Source of the DNA: Phanerodontia chrysosporium
Lineage: Eukaryota; Basidiomycota; Agaricomycetes; Polyporales; Phanerochaetaceae
Direction of reading: 5' to 3'
Assembly: GCA_001910725.1 (NCBI GenBank)
Contig: MJGA01000016.1
Coordinates: forward strand, 682,001-746,000
Length of the DNA: 64,000 nt
Position 1 is the stretch's first letter. Every line of letters starts with the position of its first letter. Positions 54,200 to 64,000 of the stretch are shown one piece after another. Position numbers and translations under genes: made by a program. Below the pieces are notes generated by a model. The model was not told the origin of the DNA, made no database searches, and saw nothing but the letters and a program-made list of their open reading frames with translations.

Positions 54200-57100
54200 T
54201 CATGGTGCAATTCGTCCGTAGGTTCCATTTGGAACTCGGATGTGAATGCCAGTGCTGATGAGTTTGCGGTCTCCTGCTGGAATTGTTACATCTTCTGCTG
54301 CATACAGGTCCCAGCCTGCTGCCTCGGTAGTGCTCTTGGATGGTGTTTTTCCACCATCTAGAACGATCTGAAGGGTTTCCTCTTCGTCGAGTTCTAAACC
54401 GTCTGTTTCCATAGGTGCTTCTTCGTTCCGAACGCGCCAAAATTCTGCGATCTTCTCTTTAGCACCTTCCAGATTACTCTCTGGTTCCCATTTGTCTTCT
54501 TCTGGCCCATCACCCTTCCACCGAACCATGTACCAGTTTCGTTTCCTGACACGCCCGGTAGTCTTGTGGTTGAGAATTTTCTCGACCTCGTACTCGAGCT
54601 CTCCGTCATGAACTTCTGGCTCTGGCGGTGCGGCTCGTTGGCCGACGATGGAGGGTGTAGAGTAGGGGATTAATTTACTAGCATGGAACACCGGGTGATA
54701 TGCCCTATATTGTGGAGGCAGTTTCACCTTGAAGGTTACTTTGGACAGTTGCTCGATGATTTCGAACGGTCCTAGATACCTCGGTGTCAGCATGCGTTGA
54801 GTGGTTTGGTAATCCTTTGAATTCAGCAGGACTTTGTCGCTGACTTTAAACGGCACTTCTTGCTTGTTCTGGTCGTAGTACCACTTCATACGGTCCGCTG
54901 CTAGTTGTAGGGCTGCTTTGGCCTTGTCTTGGGCATCTTGTCTAAGTCTGAATATCTCGTTCAAGTCTTTGCTTTTGGCTTGCTTGTCGAGAGTTGGTCC
55001 TGCCCGTGGGTGTCTACCATATTCTAGAAAGAACGGTGTGTCCTTTGTACTTTCATGTGCTGCGTTGTTGTAGGCGAATTCTGCAGTGGGCAGATAATCG
55101 ACCCAGTCTTCGTGATTGACATTATCAGCGAAGCAGCGTAGGTACTGTTCTAGAACTTGATTTACTCGTTCAGTTTGACCATCTGTTTGAGGGTGATATG
55201 CCGTAGACATTGCTGACTCGATACCGAGTAGCTTACACCATTCTTGAAAGAGTTCTGCCGCGAATTGAGTTCCTCTGTCTGAGATTATCTGCAAAGGTAA
55301 TCCGTGGATAGGGTAAATTCTATCCATTAGGATCTTTGCGAGGTCTTTAGCAGAGAATTTGTTCGTTATCGCGAAGAAACGTGCTCTCTTGGTGAGTCGG
55401 CATACAACGACGAGGATGGCGTCCTTTCCTCTTGATGGCATCAACTGAGTAATTAAGTCGATGGTAATAACTTCCCAAGGTCCGTTAGGTACCTTGTTGG
55501 GCATGAGTTGTCCGTAGGTCTGCTGTGTGCGATTCTTCATTCGCTGACACGTGTCGCAACCTGTGACGTATTTCTTGACGAAGACAGACATTCCCGGCCA
55601 CCAATAGTTTCGGGAGACAAGTTCGTAGGTCTTCCATCTGCCTGGATGTCCGGCTGATGGGTGGTCGTGGTGCATTTGGACTACTCGTTGTCGTAAGTCC
55701 TCATTCTCATCCTTTGGTATGTAGATATGTCCCCGGAAGAGTAGCAATCCATTCTCAAAGTTCCATTCCTCTAACGGTTTCTTGAACTCGCGTGGGCCTG
55801 ATTTGAGTAACGATTGATAGTTCTTTGTGACTTCGTCGGATAACAGAGCCTTCTTGACCTCTTGGAGCAGTAAATCGTCGTTTACTGGAGCGTCATGGGA
55901 GGCGTCGATCGCGCAGACTTCAAGCAGATTGGCGAAAAATTCTGGCTTCAGAAGAATATGATCGCGATTATCGAGTTCTACCCCCTCTTCATGATCTGGT
56001 CTCCTGGACAGAGGGTCTTCAGCTTCCATTGTTTTACCCGGCTTGTGGTGTAGTGTGAAATGGAATCTTGTTAGGTATAATGCCCAACGAGCTTGACGGC
56101 GAGACAATTTCTGGACCTGCTTGAAATAAGTCAGGTTCTGGTGGTCTGACCATATCTCGAATTTCTCCGGATGTCCCTCTAGGTAGTGCCTATACTCTTC
56201 TAACCCGCGGATTATGGCCAACATCTCCTTGTCGTATATCTCATAGTTCCTTTCGTGAACATTGAGTGACTTGGAGTGGAACGCTACCGGATGGTAAAGC
56301 TTATCGTTTGGGTCGAGTTGTGACAAAACCGAGCCGATCGCGAAGTCACTTGCGTCGGTAGAGAGCCTGAATGGATTAACGTCGTCCGGAATTCGTAGAA
56401 TTGGTGCAGAAGTGAACGCCTTTTTCAGGTCGTCAAACGCCTTCTGCTGTTCAGAACCCCATTCCCATGGTTGATCCTTCTTGGTGAGTACCGTGAGTGG
56501 CTTCGTGATCTTCGCAAAGTCTTTAATAAACCTGCGATAGAAATTCGCGAATCCAAGGAACGCCTGAACGTGCTTGACCTTGGTCGGTACGGGCCACTCA
56601 GTTACGCCTGTGACTTTAGCAGGGTCCATTTCTACATGATTCTTCGATATAATCATGCCGAGATAGGCGAGCTTGTCCTTCTCGAATAGACACTTTTCTG
56701 CCTTTGCGAAGAGATCGTTGTCTTCCAGTCGCTGCAACACTTCGTGTACAATCTTTCGATGTTCCTCGCGGTCGTTGCCGAAGATGAGGATATCGTCAAG
56801 GTAGACCATAACCTTTCCTTGACGGATAAGGTCTTCGAAAATGTTGTTCATCATATTCTGGAATGTTGCCGGTGCGTTTGCGAATCCAAAGTACATAACT
56901 TTGGCCTGGAATAAACCGTCCTTGGTTACAAAAGCCGTTTTCCACTCGTCACCTTCCTTGATGCGGACATTGTTATATCCCCATCGAAGGTCGATTTTTG
57001 TGAATATCGACGCCTGAGATAGTGCGTCGATTAAATCGGCGATGCGAGGGATAGGATAACGGTTTTTCTTTGTAATTCCGTTCAAGGGGCGGTAATCCAT

Positions 57101-58117
57101 GCAAGGTCGCAAACTGCCATCGGCCTTCTTTACGAAAAAGAATGATGCAGCGATGGGTGACTTCGACTCTTCAATGTAGCCTTTTCGGCGTTCCTCACGA
57201 ATCCACTCGTCGAAAGACGAGCGTTGTCTCTGGTCTAGTGGGTACACCTTTCCGATTGGAGGTAACTTTGCTCCTTCCTCAAATTCGATGGCATGGTCCC
57301 ATGGTTTGTGGGTGGGCATGCGTTCAGATTTAGTCTTACTGAATACGCTTTCGAATTTGTGGACCCAACTCGGTACCTGTGATTTCCATTGCGAGGTGTC
57401 AACTGTATCGTCGTCATCCTTTTCCAGGATGTCAGCGACAGCCTCGGCTTGCGTTCGTTCCTCTGGGTTACTGAAATCAACCCAGTTGATGTGGTGGGGA
57501 ATATCCTCTTCTCCAATATCGTCCAGTGAGGATTCCCAAGGTTGCTCTGGTTCGAGCTCTGCCAGCTCCTCGTCATTGCCGATTTCGATGTCGAGGGCTT
57601 GGACTTTCTGTGCCATGCTGGAGACTTTGCATGATTCAGGACATCTGGTGAACTCCCAATTGCCTTTTGCCCAGTCGATTTCTGGGTTATGCCGGTGTAG
57701 GAACTTGTACCCTATGTACATGTCTTTGTCGTGCAAATCCGTCACGAGCAAGTACTGGGTATGTTTGTGCGTTCCAATTTCCAAGTAGGCTCGCAGGGCG
57801 TGAGTGATTCGTCCTGCTTTATTGATAGTTCCATCCGCATTCTTTACTTCATACGGATTTGCCAACTTAATAGTTACCAGATTGTTCTTTTCGACGAAGC
57901 TATGATTGATGAAACTCGTCGTGGCGCCTGAATCAACCAGGGCTTCTGCCTGCGCTTTTTTACCATACACCCACAGAGTAATAGGAAGTTTGAACGATAA
58001 TGATTTATTACGCGAGACGTTCAATACATCAATGTCAATTACTCTATCTACATCCAGTGTAGACTCGGCCGTGGGTACATGATCAGCGTTATTAACCTGT
58101 AGGACGCAGGGATCCAC
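54200..58117 (-). pseudogene. pol: Pol of copy 2, truncated within dUTPase
   Basis: The open frame runs 1,305 codons and matches copy 1 almost residue for residue through protease, RT (YLDDI), RNase H, integrase and chromodomain. Visible differences are KVSDKV for KVGDKV and QRMLTP for QRTLTP in the integrase C-terminal region, and RVPNGT for RVPTGT in the dUTPase. An AGA-to-TGA change (stop at 54202-54200) falls right after GRIAP in dUTPase motif 2. The dUTPase therefore loses motifs 2-5, although the sequence beyond the stop remains. The replication enzymes and the chromodomain upstream stay complete, so only dUTPase function is lost. Confidence 0.9.
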
Positions 58118-58237
58118 TACAGGTCGTTGAGAAAATCCACTTTCCGGTCAGACGATTTCGCGTATTTAGCAGCTCGGGCCCTCATACGTGCACGCCTAGC
58201 TTCCCGCTCATCAACGGGTTCCTGGGGGGAGTCTGTT

Positions 58238-59683
58238 TCAACTCCTTCTCGTCCTCCTCCGTCCATTCGTGGATATGGGCCGCATTGATGACGACTTCGT
58301 CGTCGGCCTCGAGTCCCGCGATCTCCTTCTCCAATTCGGCCATCCTGGCCTTTGCTTGATTGAAGGAGTTTTTCTTGGCGGCGATTGCCGCTGCGTTCTT
58401 GCCTTTTCCTTGATTGTTACTCCCCCGCTCGAGGAGGAGGCCTTGCCGTTGTTGTTGTTGTTACCGGAGGACTGTTGCGGCTTCTGGTCCTTGAGCGAGA
58501 AGCAGTCCGAAGTGACGTGCGTTTTAGCACGTGCGAACTTCTTCAGCTCGGTGCAAATGGCGCAGGGAGTTGAAACCTTCTTGGCTTCTTGTGAATTCGC
58601 CTGTTGTTTCCCTTTGCCTTTGCCCTTGCCCGTCTGAGCCGCGCTGATGTCCATAGCATTCGGGTCCGGTGTAGAACCCGAGCCGTGCGAGTTTCCTTTA
58701 CTGAAGATGTGCGTCGCTGCGCGGTCGGGGTAGAGTTCCTTGTATGCCTCAACGAGATACGTCATGAATTCCGACGCAGCTGTAGGCCAACTTGAGCGAC
58801 CGCGACCCAGCACGAAGATGCCCAGCTTCTCCTCGACGTTGTCATACAGCTTGTTAATCATATGCGCGTCCGTGAACGGCTTGCTGCTATTGTCGAGGAG
58901 CACCTTGAAGCGAACCGAGTAGTCGATGATGTCCTTCTGAAGGGCCGACTTGTCGTTGAGTAGCTTCTCGAGGTCCTTCGTTGCCGTGCGCGTAACATCC
59001 TTTTGACCATAAACCGTCTGGAGACTAGCCCAGAAGTTGTCGACCGAGCCCATGTCCTCGCCCCTGGCGTTCTTGTCCAACAGTGGTTGCATCAGCTTCA
59101 GGGCTGGTTCGCGCAACAGGGACAACGCATTGACTATGCGCTGTTTGTCCGTCGTGATGCCCTGGGTGCTGTTCCAGAGTTCGACCAGGTTTTTCCATTC
59201 CTCGAACTTCGTCGTATTCTTCTCACCGGAGAAGAGCGGCGGTTGGGCGGACTTGGGGCGAGCAGGTGCACCACCTCCAGAACCGATACCGGCTGGGAGG
59301 GCGTTCAACTGTTTGATCGCATTGTCTGCGACCCCCTTGACGCTTTCCAGCGCGGCTTCCTGGACATAGGTGATTTTCTGGGTTTCGACCAGCTCTTCGC
59401 GGACTTCGTCCACCTTCTCCAGAATCGTCGTCATAGCCCCGTTAAAAATATTGAGGAACCCATCGAATAGGTGCCTCACGTGGGCCTCGTTCTGACGAGA
59501 GGCTTCAACAACCCCCGCGTAGATCGATTCTTGGATGAAGATTCTTTGGTTCTGCGATATTTCCTCTGGTGCTGCGACCGAGGAGATTGCCTGAACCGTG
59601 GTCTCGTGAGAGAGCTGGATATTGTCCGAGGACAAGTTGATTTCGGTCCAGTTGATTTGAGCGATTTGATCAGCGTCAGCCAT
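58238..59683 (-). pseudogene. gag: Gag of copy 2 with frameshift
   Basis: The frame starts like copy 1 (MADADQIAQINW) and is the same through the Cys/His cluster. A G-run of six in copy 1 is five here (58422-58426), shifting the frame so that the last 60 codons are unrelated (VTIKEKARTQRQ...) and end at 58238. The predicted Gag-Pol splice fusion would also be lost. A sequencing error in a homopolymer cannot be excluded. Confidence 0.85.
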
Positions 59684-59816
59684 TGTTTCTTAGTCAAAAG
59701 GTATGTTAGTACAAATTCTTTCCACTTTTACAGTTGGAAAGTAAGGAAAACTCTTATGTATCACACAGAAGTTCAGTGTCAGGTGGAGTTTTTATTTCAT
59801 CGGGTTACAGGTGGAT

Positions 59817-60602
59817 TTAGTATTCGAATGAGATATTGAGAGCGACGAGCTCCCTTGCGATCTCTACATATCGAGTACTAAAGTTTTCGAAGGATACATA
59901 TTTTATTTTCTTTAAATCCCTCGTAATCCACCTGTAATGCTTTCCCTTCAACTTCTTTCTCCCCTTGTTCTCGTCGAAGTGGTCGTATAAGTCTTCGAAG
60001 TCGACGAGCAACTTCGAGACCTCGTCGCCTAGCTCCTTGTCGACCTTGTCGATGTCGACGAGGTGGTCGCTGAGCGGTACCAGACGAAGGTTTACCGCGT
60101 TGAACAAATTCATCATCTCTTTGGTTCGATCGATGATGTGCGACTTCTGTATACGACCTGCTTCTTTCGGAACCTTGCCTTGCATGTCGCCGTCGTTCCC
60201 GTATGTCTCCTCGACCTCTTCTTGAGACAGGTGCTGAGGGGGTCCCAGGCGACTCAGGAGTGAGGGAGCCGGATTCGAAATCCGGTCCTCGAGACGCTTG
60301 CGCGCCTTCATCTCCATGATGAGCCTGGAAGCCTGTTCGAGCGCCCAAAGGCGTTCCTCGAACTCCTCGTTGATGCGATCCTGCTCGGCCCTCGGGACGG
60401 GGCGGGTGACGGTGCGACGGTTACGCTCGCGCTGGAGGAGATACTTCTCGCGCTGTTTGGGGCGCTCGATCTCGGCCAGCTTCTCCTTGACCTCCTCGTA
60501 GACCTTTTCCTGGGTCTCTTTGCGAAGCGAGATACGCTCGGCAAGGGAGGGGTAAGGGGCGGCGGCGTTGCGGGCAATGATGGTCTTGTTATAGAACTTC
60601 AT
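59817..60602 (-). CDS. ORF0 of copy 2, intact
   Basis: A 261-codon frame identical on reading to ORF0 of copy 1 (MKFYNKTIIARN to LNISFEY). It is preserved although gag and pol of this copy are damaged and the leader carries substitutions. That could reflect recent selection or chance. No known domain was recognised. See the copy 1 entry for sequence properties. Confidence 0.85.
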   Translation of the reverse strand: MKFYNKTIIARNAAAPYPSLAERISLRKETQEKVYEEVKEKLAEIERPKQREKYLLQRERNRRTVTRPVPRAEQDRINEEFEERLWALEQASRLIMEMKARKRLEDRISNPAPSLLSRLGPPQHLSQEEVEETYGNDGDMQGKVPKEAGRIQKSHIIDRTKEMMNLFNAVNLRLVPLSDHLVDIDKVDKELGDEVSKLLVDFEDLYDHFDENKGRKKLKGKHYRWITRDLKKIKYVSFENFSTRYVEIARELVALNISFEY

Positions 60603-61454
60603 TTCTGTGTGATAACATAATCAACCAGCGTCCTTTTACAGGTACGACTTATGGAAAGGAAAAGTGCTCAGAAAATGAGGGTTACCAGCCCTCTCTTGCT
60701 GCGGTTCGAATCTTGGTGCGCGCGCATTCGTGGGTAGAGTCGTTTACGGCATGCCATTATCTCTCTGCACATGCGCGATGGGGGAGTTTCAGATCTCAGT
60801 CGGGTTTCCACGCCCGCTGCAAATGGTTTGTCGTGCCTTACAGCTACGATCTCCACGGACTTCCTAGATGCTAGCGTCTTACCGCTTGTCATCCAGTACT
60901 GGGGATGCGGTCACCTTGCGGTGGACTCAACACCCCACGCGTCGCGTGGCCACTTACGCCTGTGGATCGGCAAGAAGATTCCCATGCTGTATTGCACAGC
61001 CCGCCCACGTGGTCGCACTCCTGGCGCCACGTGTCCAACGGTGGGTCTCAACGTGTCAAGCCCCTTGTCAGGTGGCCCAACATATCCCCCAGATCCCAAG
61101 TCGTTTAGGTCTCCGGACAGGCCGAGCACAGCATCGCCTATTACAGGTCGATGTGCGCTTTCGAACCCGCCTACACAAACATCACTCGCGATAATTCGAC
61201 GAGTAATGCCCATGCGACCCCATGGCCGACGACGTACAGCCCCCTTTTACAGGTGGACCTCAGCCGTCAGCCCCACGAATGATAACTACCCCTATTACAG
61301 GTGGTAGCCGCGCATCGAAGAGACGAACCTGCTAACGCAAGATTATAAGTAGTAAAAGGTGCCGACGTCGCCGGCAACGACGTCGAGCACGCTGCGCACG
61401 ACGATCAAGCCCTTAAGGCCGACGTCGACGCGAAGGGGTATAGCATCATCTAAA

Positions 61455-61984
61455 TGTCAAAGTAAACCCCGCTACTTACCTTAGTAGCTTAGTGGGGAAC
61501 TTGACTGCGAGTGGGTGCGAGTGAAGTAGTTGGTAGACGAGGTAGATGATGCTGGGGACTTAAGCCCAGCAGAGCCCGGTATATATACATGAAGGGGAGG
61601 ACCCCTGGTACTACCCGAGACCCTTGATACTGCCCATCACATGCGCGATGGCGTGATGATGGTGCGATACTTGCCAAGACACTCCGGGCTCGGCGAAGTC
61701 TAAAGCCGAGTACCGGATGTGCCCGGAACCTTCTACGCTATTCTAGAATACACTACCCGGACCCTGGGTCCGGCTACCTACTATACCCTTGTACCGGAGC
61801 GTCTACATCATAGATAAGATAAAGATAAGATCCTCACATGACTCTGAGTCCATTCCCAGCACGTGACCAACACGTGACCGCGTTCTGACGCGTGCCTGTC
61901 CTAACCCTAGTCCATAACCCTAACCCCTAGCGCCTACTGGGCGCTTACGAGAATAAAACCGTAGGGAATTAGAAAACTGTGACA
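61455..61984 (-). repeat. 5' LTR of element copy 2
   Basis: 530 bp on the minus strand. The self-complementary PBS AGCATCATCTA (plus-strand reading) lies at 61442-61452, two bases inside the LTR edge, as in copy 1. Confidence 0.93.
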
Positions 61985-62037
61985 ATATGGTGACCTGGCC
62001 AGATATTCACTGGAACAGATTCCATTTGACCCCTTGA

Positions 62038-62434
62038 TCCTTTCACTCTGCTTATGCTAAAAGTTGGTGTTTTGTATGAACAATGTCAGTATCTTGATAA
62101 TTACACACTTGCTTCAATATGTAATGTATGGCATCAAGTGTTCACAATGTCTCTGGCCAGAGATGCATGCAATCCCTGAGGCCAAAATGGGATGCACTCC
62201 AGTGCCTAATCACTAGGACAAGGTTTGCATTTGGCAATATGGTATACACAAAGGCCCTGGACAGTGCACAGAATACTTGAAGAATAAAAGACTCCTGAGG
62301 GGTTCAAATGATGGCAATGCAACTACAGATAGCAACGACAAAGGAGATGAATAGCACAGTCACATCAGTGGAGATATAGCGAACATGATACTAACAAGAT
62401 AGCCAGAGAACGTTATTGAGCAATGATCTCGAAA
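62038..62434. other. Region between F-box gene end and PDS5 3' end
   Basis: This 397 bp is AT-richer than its surroundings and has no open frame. It is probably two convergent 3' UTRs. Confidence 0.4.
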
Positions 62435-64000
62435 TCAGTCGTCGGAGCCCACCCGTGCTCTCGACTTCGTGGGCTTCCTAACTTGTTGCTTGATTTTCGC
62501 CTACACCAGCAGCTATGAGTCTCAAGCCTTCATGATACCATTAGGAAGACATACCTTGGCGCGAGTTCGCGCCCCTCGACCGAGCCTCTCCTCCTTCTCT
62601 TCCGGCTCAACATCAGGCTCTGATGGCTGCGCGGAACTGCGTGGAGGCTCTTCGTTTTCTTCTTCGTCATCATCGTCATCGTCATCTTCAGACTCGGATT
62701 CCTCTTCCTCCTCGCTCTCCTCTTTCTTCTTCCTGGATTTTGTGCGTGGTTTCCTGCAAGACATATTGTGTTACGTCAGACTCGAAATCGACTGTGGGCA
62801 ACATACTTTGCTTGTCCGTTCGTTTTAGGCTCGGTCGCCTTGCGCTTAGCGGGGGCTTTGCGTTCAGCCTTCGGCTTGTCCTTCGCAGTGCTGGTGTTCC
62901 CCTTCTCGCGCTGGGCGAGCCAGCCAAGGAGATGTTCGGGGAGGTAGGTCGTCTGCACAATCTCTCGACACGCCTCGGGGCTAGGAAGCTTCGCAAAGAT
63001 CCCTCCTGGCAGAGCGACCTTGCCGGGATACGTCTCGAGGGGCCAATTGTGAACCTTTCCACGGATACGGAGTAACCGCTGCGCGAGTTCGCTGAGAGCG
63101 TATAGGTTCTGCGGTAGGGTGTCAGGCAATACCCATTATCGGAGCTTGGTGTCGGCACATACCTCGCTGAACGTGTGCCCAGCGGAATCGCGCACCATCT
63201 TGAGTCGCGACGCGAGGTGGTACAGGAGGCTGAAGTTTTCGGAGGTGCAGACCATATCAAGGAAGAACTCGATGTATCTGAGCGGGCGGTGAGGACAGTG
63301 CAGCCAATCGAACGCAGCTGGCAACCTACTTTGAGATATCTTGGATCGCGGCTGCATTGGCCGCGTAATCCGGATGGTGTGCCAACGTATGTAGCAAGCG
63401 AACGAAGACCATCTCGAAGTTCTGCAAGCGCATTGCTAGTGGATGCGTTGTCAGTAAGAATACTCATCGTACGAGGGAGCAACTCACGCTTCGGCATCTG
63501 CTTGAGCGCATGCAGGATGTACGCCCTACAGAGGTCTGGGACCTCTGGATCCGGGTCATGCACGCTCAAGAACGGTATGATGTTGTACGACGGCGACAAT
63601 CGCCGTCCCGTGAGGAGTGTGATGAGCTTGTTCACGAAGGCGTAGCGCACTTGGAAGCACGCGTCTTGGATGACCAGCGCAAGCGTCACAAAACTTTGGG
63701 TAATCGACTCCGCAAAATCTTTCACGGTCGCCATTCGCAACAGAGAGACAGCAGCCTGCAGGCGCATCCGTGACTTCACGCGGGGGCTATTCAGTCGTTT
63801 AGCCATAGTTTGGGAAGCGCAAGGGACCTGAGCTCACTCGTCATCTTGCCCTGGGGCCGTTGCACCCTGGTTGTCAAGGAATGCTAAGAACATTTTCAGT
63901 GTCGGCTTCGCAAGTTCTTTGGCTTCGGGGGTGTCGGCACGGGCTAGCAGGCGATTCCGGAACACCTTCAGTCCTGCTATGCGAGCGCGCAACTGGGGCC
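62435..64000 (-). CDS. PDS5: PDS5-like sister-chromatid cohesion protein, C-terminal part
   Basis: This is a HEAT-repeat regulator of cohesin that acts in cohesion maintenance and release. The gene enters from beyond 64000, so the N-terminus is missing. Exons read AGLKVFRNRLLARADTPEAK, then LKMFLAFLDNQGATAPGQ. After an intron (about 63835-63790) come SPRVKSRMRLQAAVSLLRMA, TVKDFAESITQSFVTLALVI, QDACFQVRYAFVNKLITLL and FLSVHDPDPEVPDLCRAYIL. Then follow IEFFLDMVCTSENFSLLYHL and YALSELAQRLLRIRGKVHNW. The tail is typical for the family: basic (KAERKAPAKRKATEPK), acidic (EEEEESESEDDDDDDDEE), then a final basic exon ending KSRARVGSDD with TGA 62437-62435. The HEAT core plus charged tail match Pds5 well. 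Confidence 0.85.

Larger units (their letters stand above)
53395..61984 (-). mobile_element. Ty3/gypsy chromovirus copy 2 (defective), inverted
   Basis: An 8,590-bp copy of the same family as 42921-51517, in opposite orientation, flanked by TSD ATATG (53390-53394 and 61985-61989). Its two LTRs differ from each other by about two substitutions and two one-base indels, so it is older than copy 1. ORF0 is intact, gag has a one-base deletion in a G-run, and pol has a nonsense codon in the dUTPase. The PBS (61442-61452) and its matching R start (61543-61553), the pre-gag branch site and the gag-pol intron signals are all conserved. Confidence 0.95.
42830..62037 (+). pseudogene. F-box-like gene split by three LTR insertions
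   Basis: Host segments are 42830-42920, 51523-51974, 52675-53394 and 61990-62037. Joined with one copy of each target-site duplication, they read as one uninterrupted frame with no stop until TGA 62035-62037. Segment 1 has the F-box-like start (MSPTSPFPTETLTQIFEEAY). Segment 2 continues with LTHVSRCWRQIAISLPQLWR, the family signature shared with the genes at 26.3 and 28 kb. Segment 3 carries LRR-like repeats (HLEALTLQQVNEEELGSFLN; CLLKSLKTLHFTNIQIN). Segment 4 gives a short tail ending WNRFHLTP. The intact frame across all joints implies that the insertions, not point decay, inactivated the gene. The insertions are TSD TGAAC, GCACC and ATATG. Confidence 0.88.

Overview
The window looks like nuclear DNA of a filamentous basidiomycete, most likely an Agaricomycete (mushroom or polypore). 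Genes are dense and broken by many 45-70 bp GT-AG introns, coding exons are GC-rich, F-box-like genes are clustered, and Ty3/gypsy chromodomain retrotransposons are present. The species cannot be named from sequence alone.

Positions 1-37.8 kb are mostly conserved housekeeping genes. In order: the NatA auxiliary subunit NAA15 (+), ribosomal protein eL42 (+), a coiled-coil protein (-), a DHA2-type MFS exporter (-), a BUR1/CDK9-like kinase (-), a Ysc84/SH3 actin-patch protein (+), an alpha/beta hydrolase (-), a D-amino-acid oxidase (+), an MTH1-like Nudix hydrolase (-), a sphingolipid delta-4 desaturase (-), a SUZ12-like VEFS-box Polycomb protein (+), an RluA-type pseudouridine synthase (+), two tandem F-box-like genes and a decayed relative (-), a small conserved hypothetical (+), and the ribosome-quality-control E3 ligase listerin (+).

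Positions 37.8-42.8 kb are gene-poor. One small hypothetical gene with a TATA box is the only supported gene there.

Positions 42.8-62.0 kb hold a single F-box-like gene cut by three separate LTR insertions. These are a complete 8.6-kb element on the + strand (TSD TGAAC), a solo LTR of another family (TSD GCACC), and a second 8.6-kb copy of the first family on the - strand (TSD ATATG). Removing the insertions on paper rejoins one continuous host reading frame. The two full elements lie tail to tail.

The 8.6-kb family is the most unusual part of the window. It is a chromovirus with an 11-nt PBS perfectly complementary to the predicted 5' end of its own RNA (Tf1-like self-priming). It has an extra 261-codon ORF upstream of gag, a strong splice donor in the LTR and a TACTAAC branch site just before gag. 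A predicted 91-nt retained intron would, when spliced, remove the gag stop and fuse Gag in frame to Pol. Pol ends in a chromodomain followed by a complete dUTPase domain. The + copy has identical-looking LTRs and intact ORFs. The - copy has a one-base gag deletion and a nonsense codon inside the dUTPase.

Positions 62.4-64 kb carry the C-terminal part of a PDS5-like cohesin regulator, which runs off the window edge.
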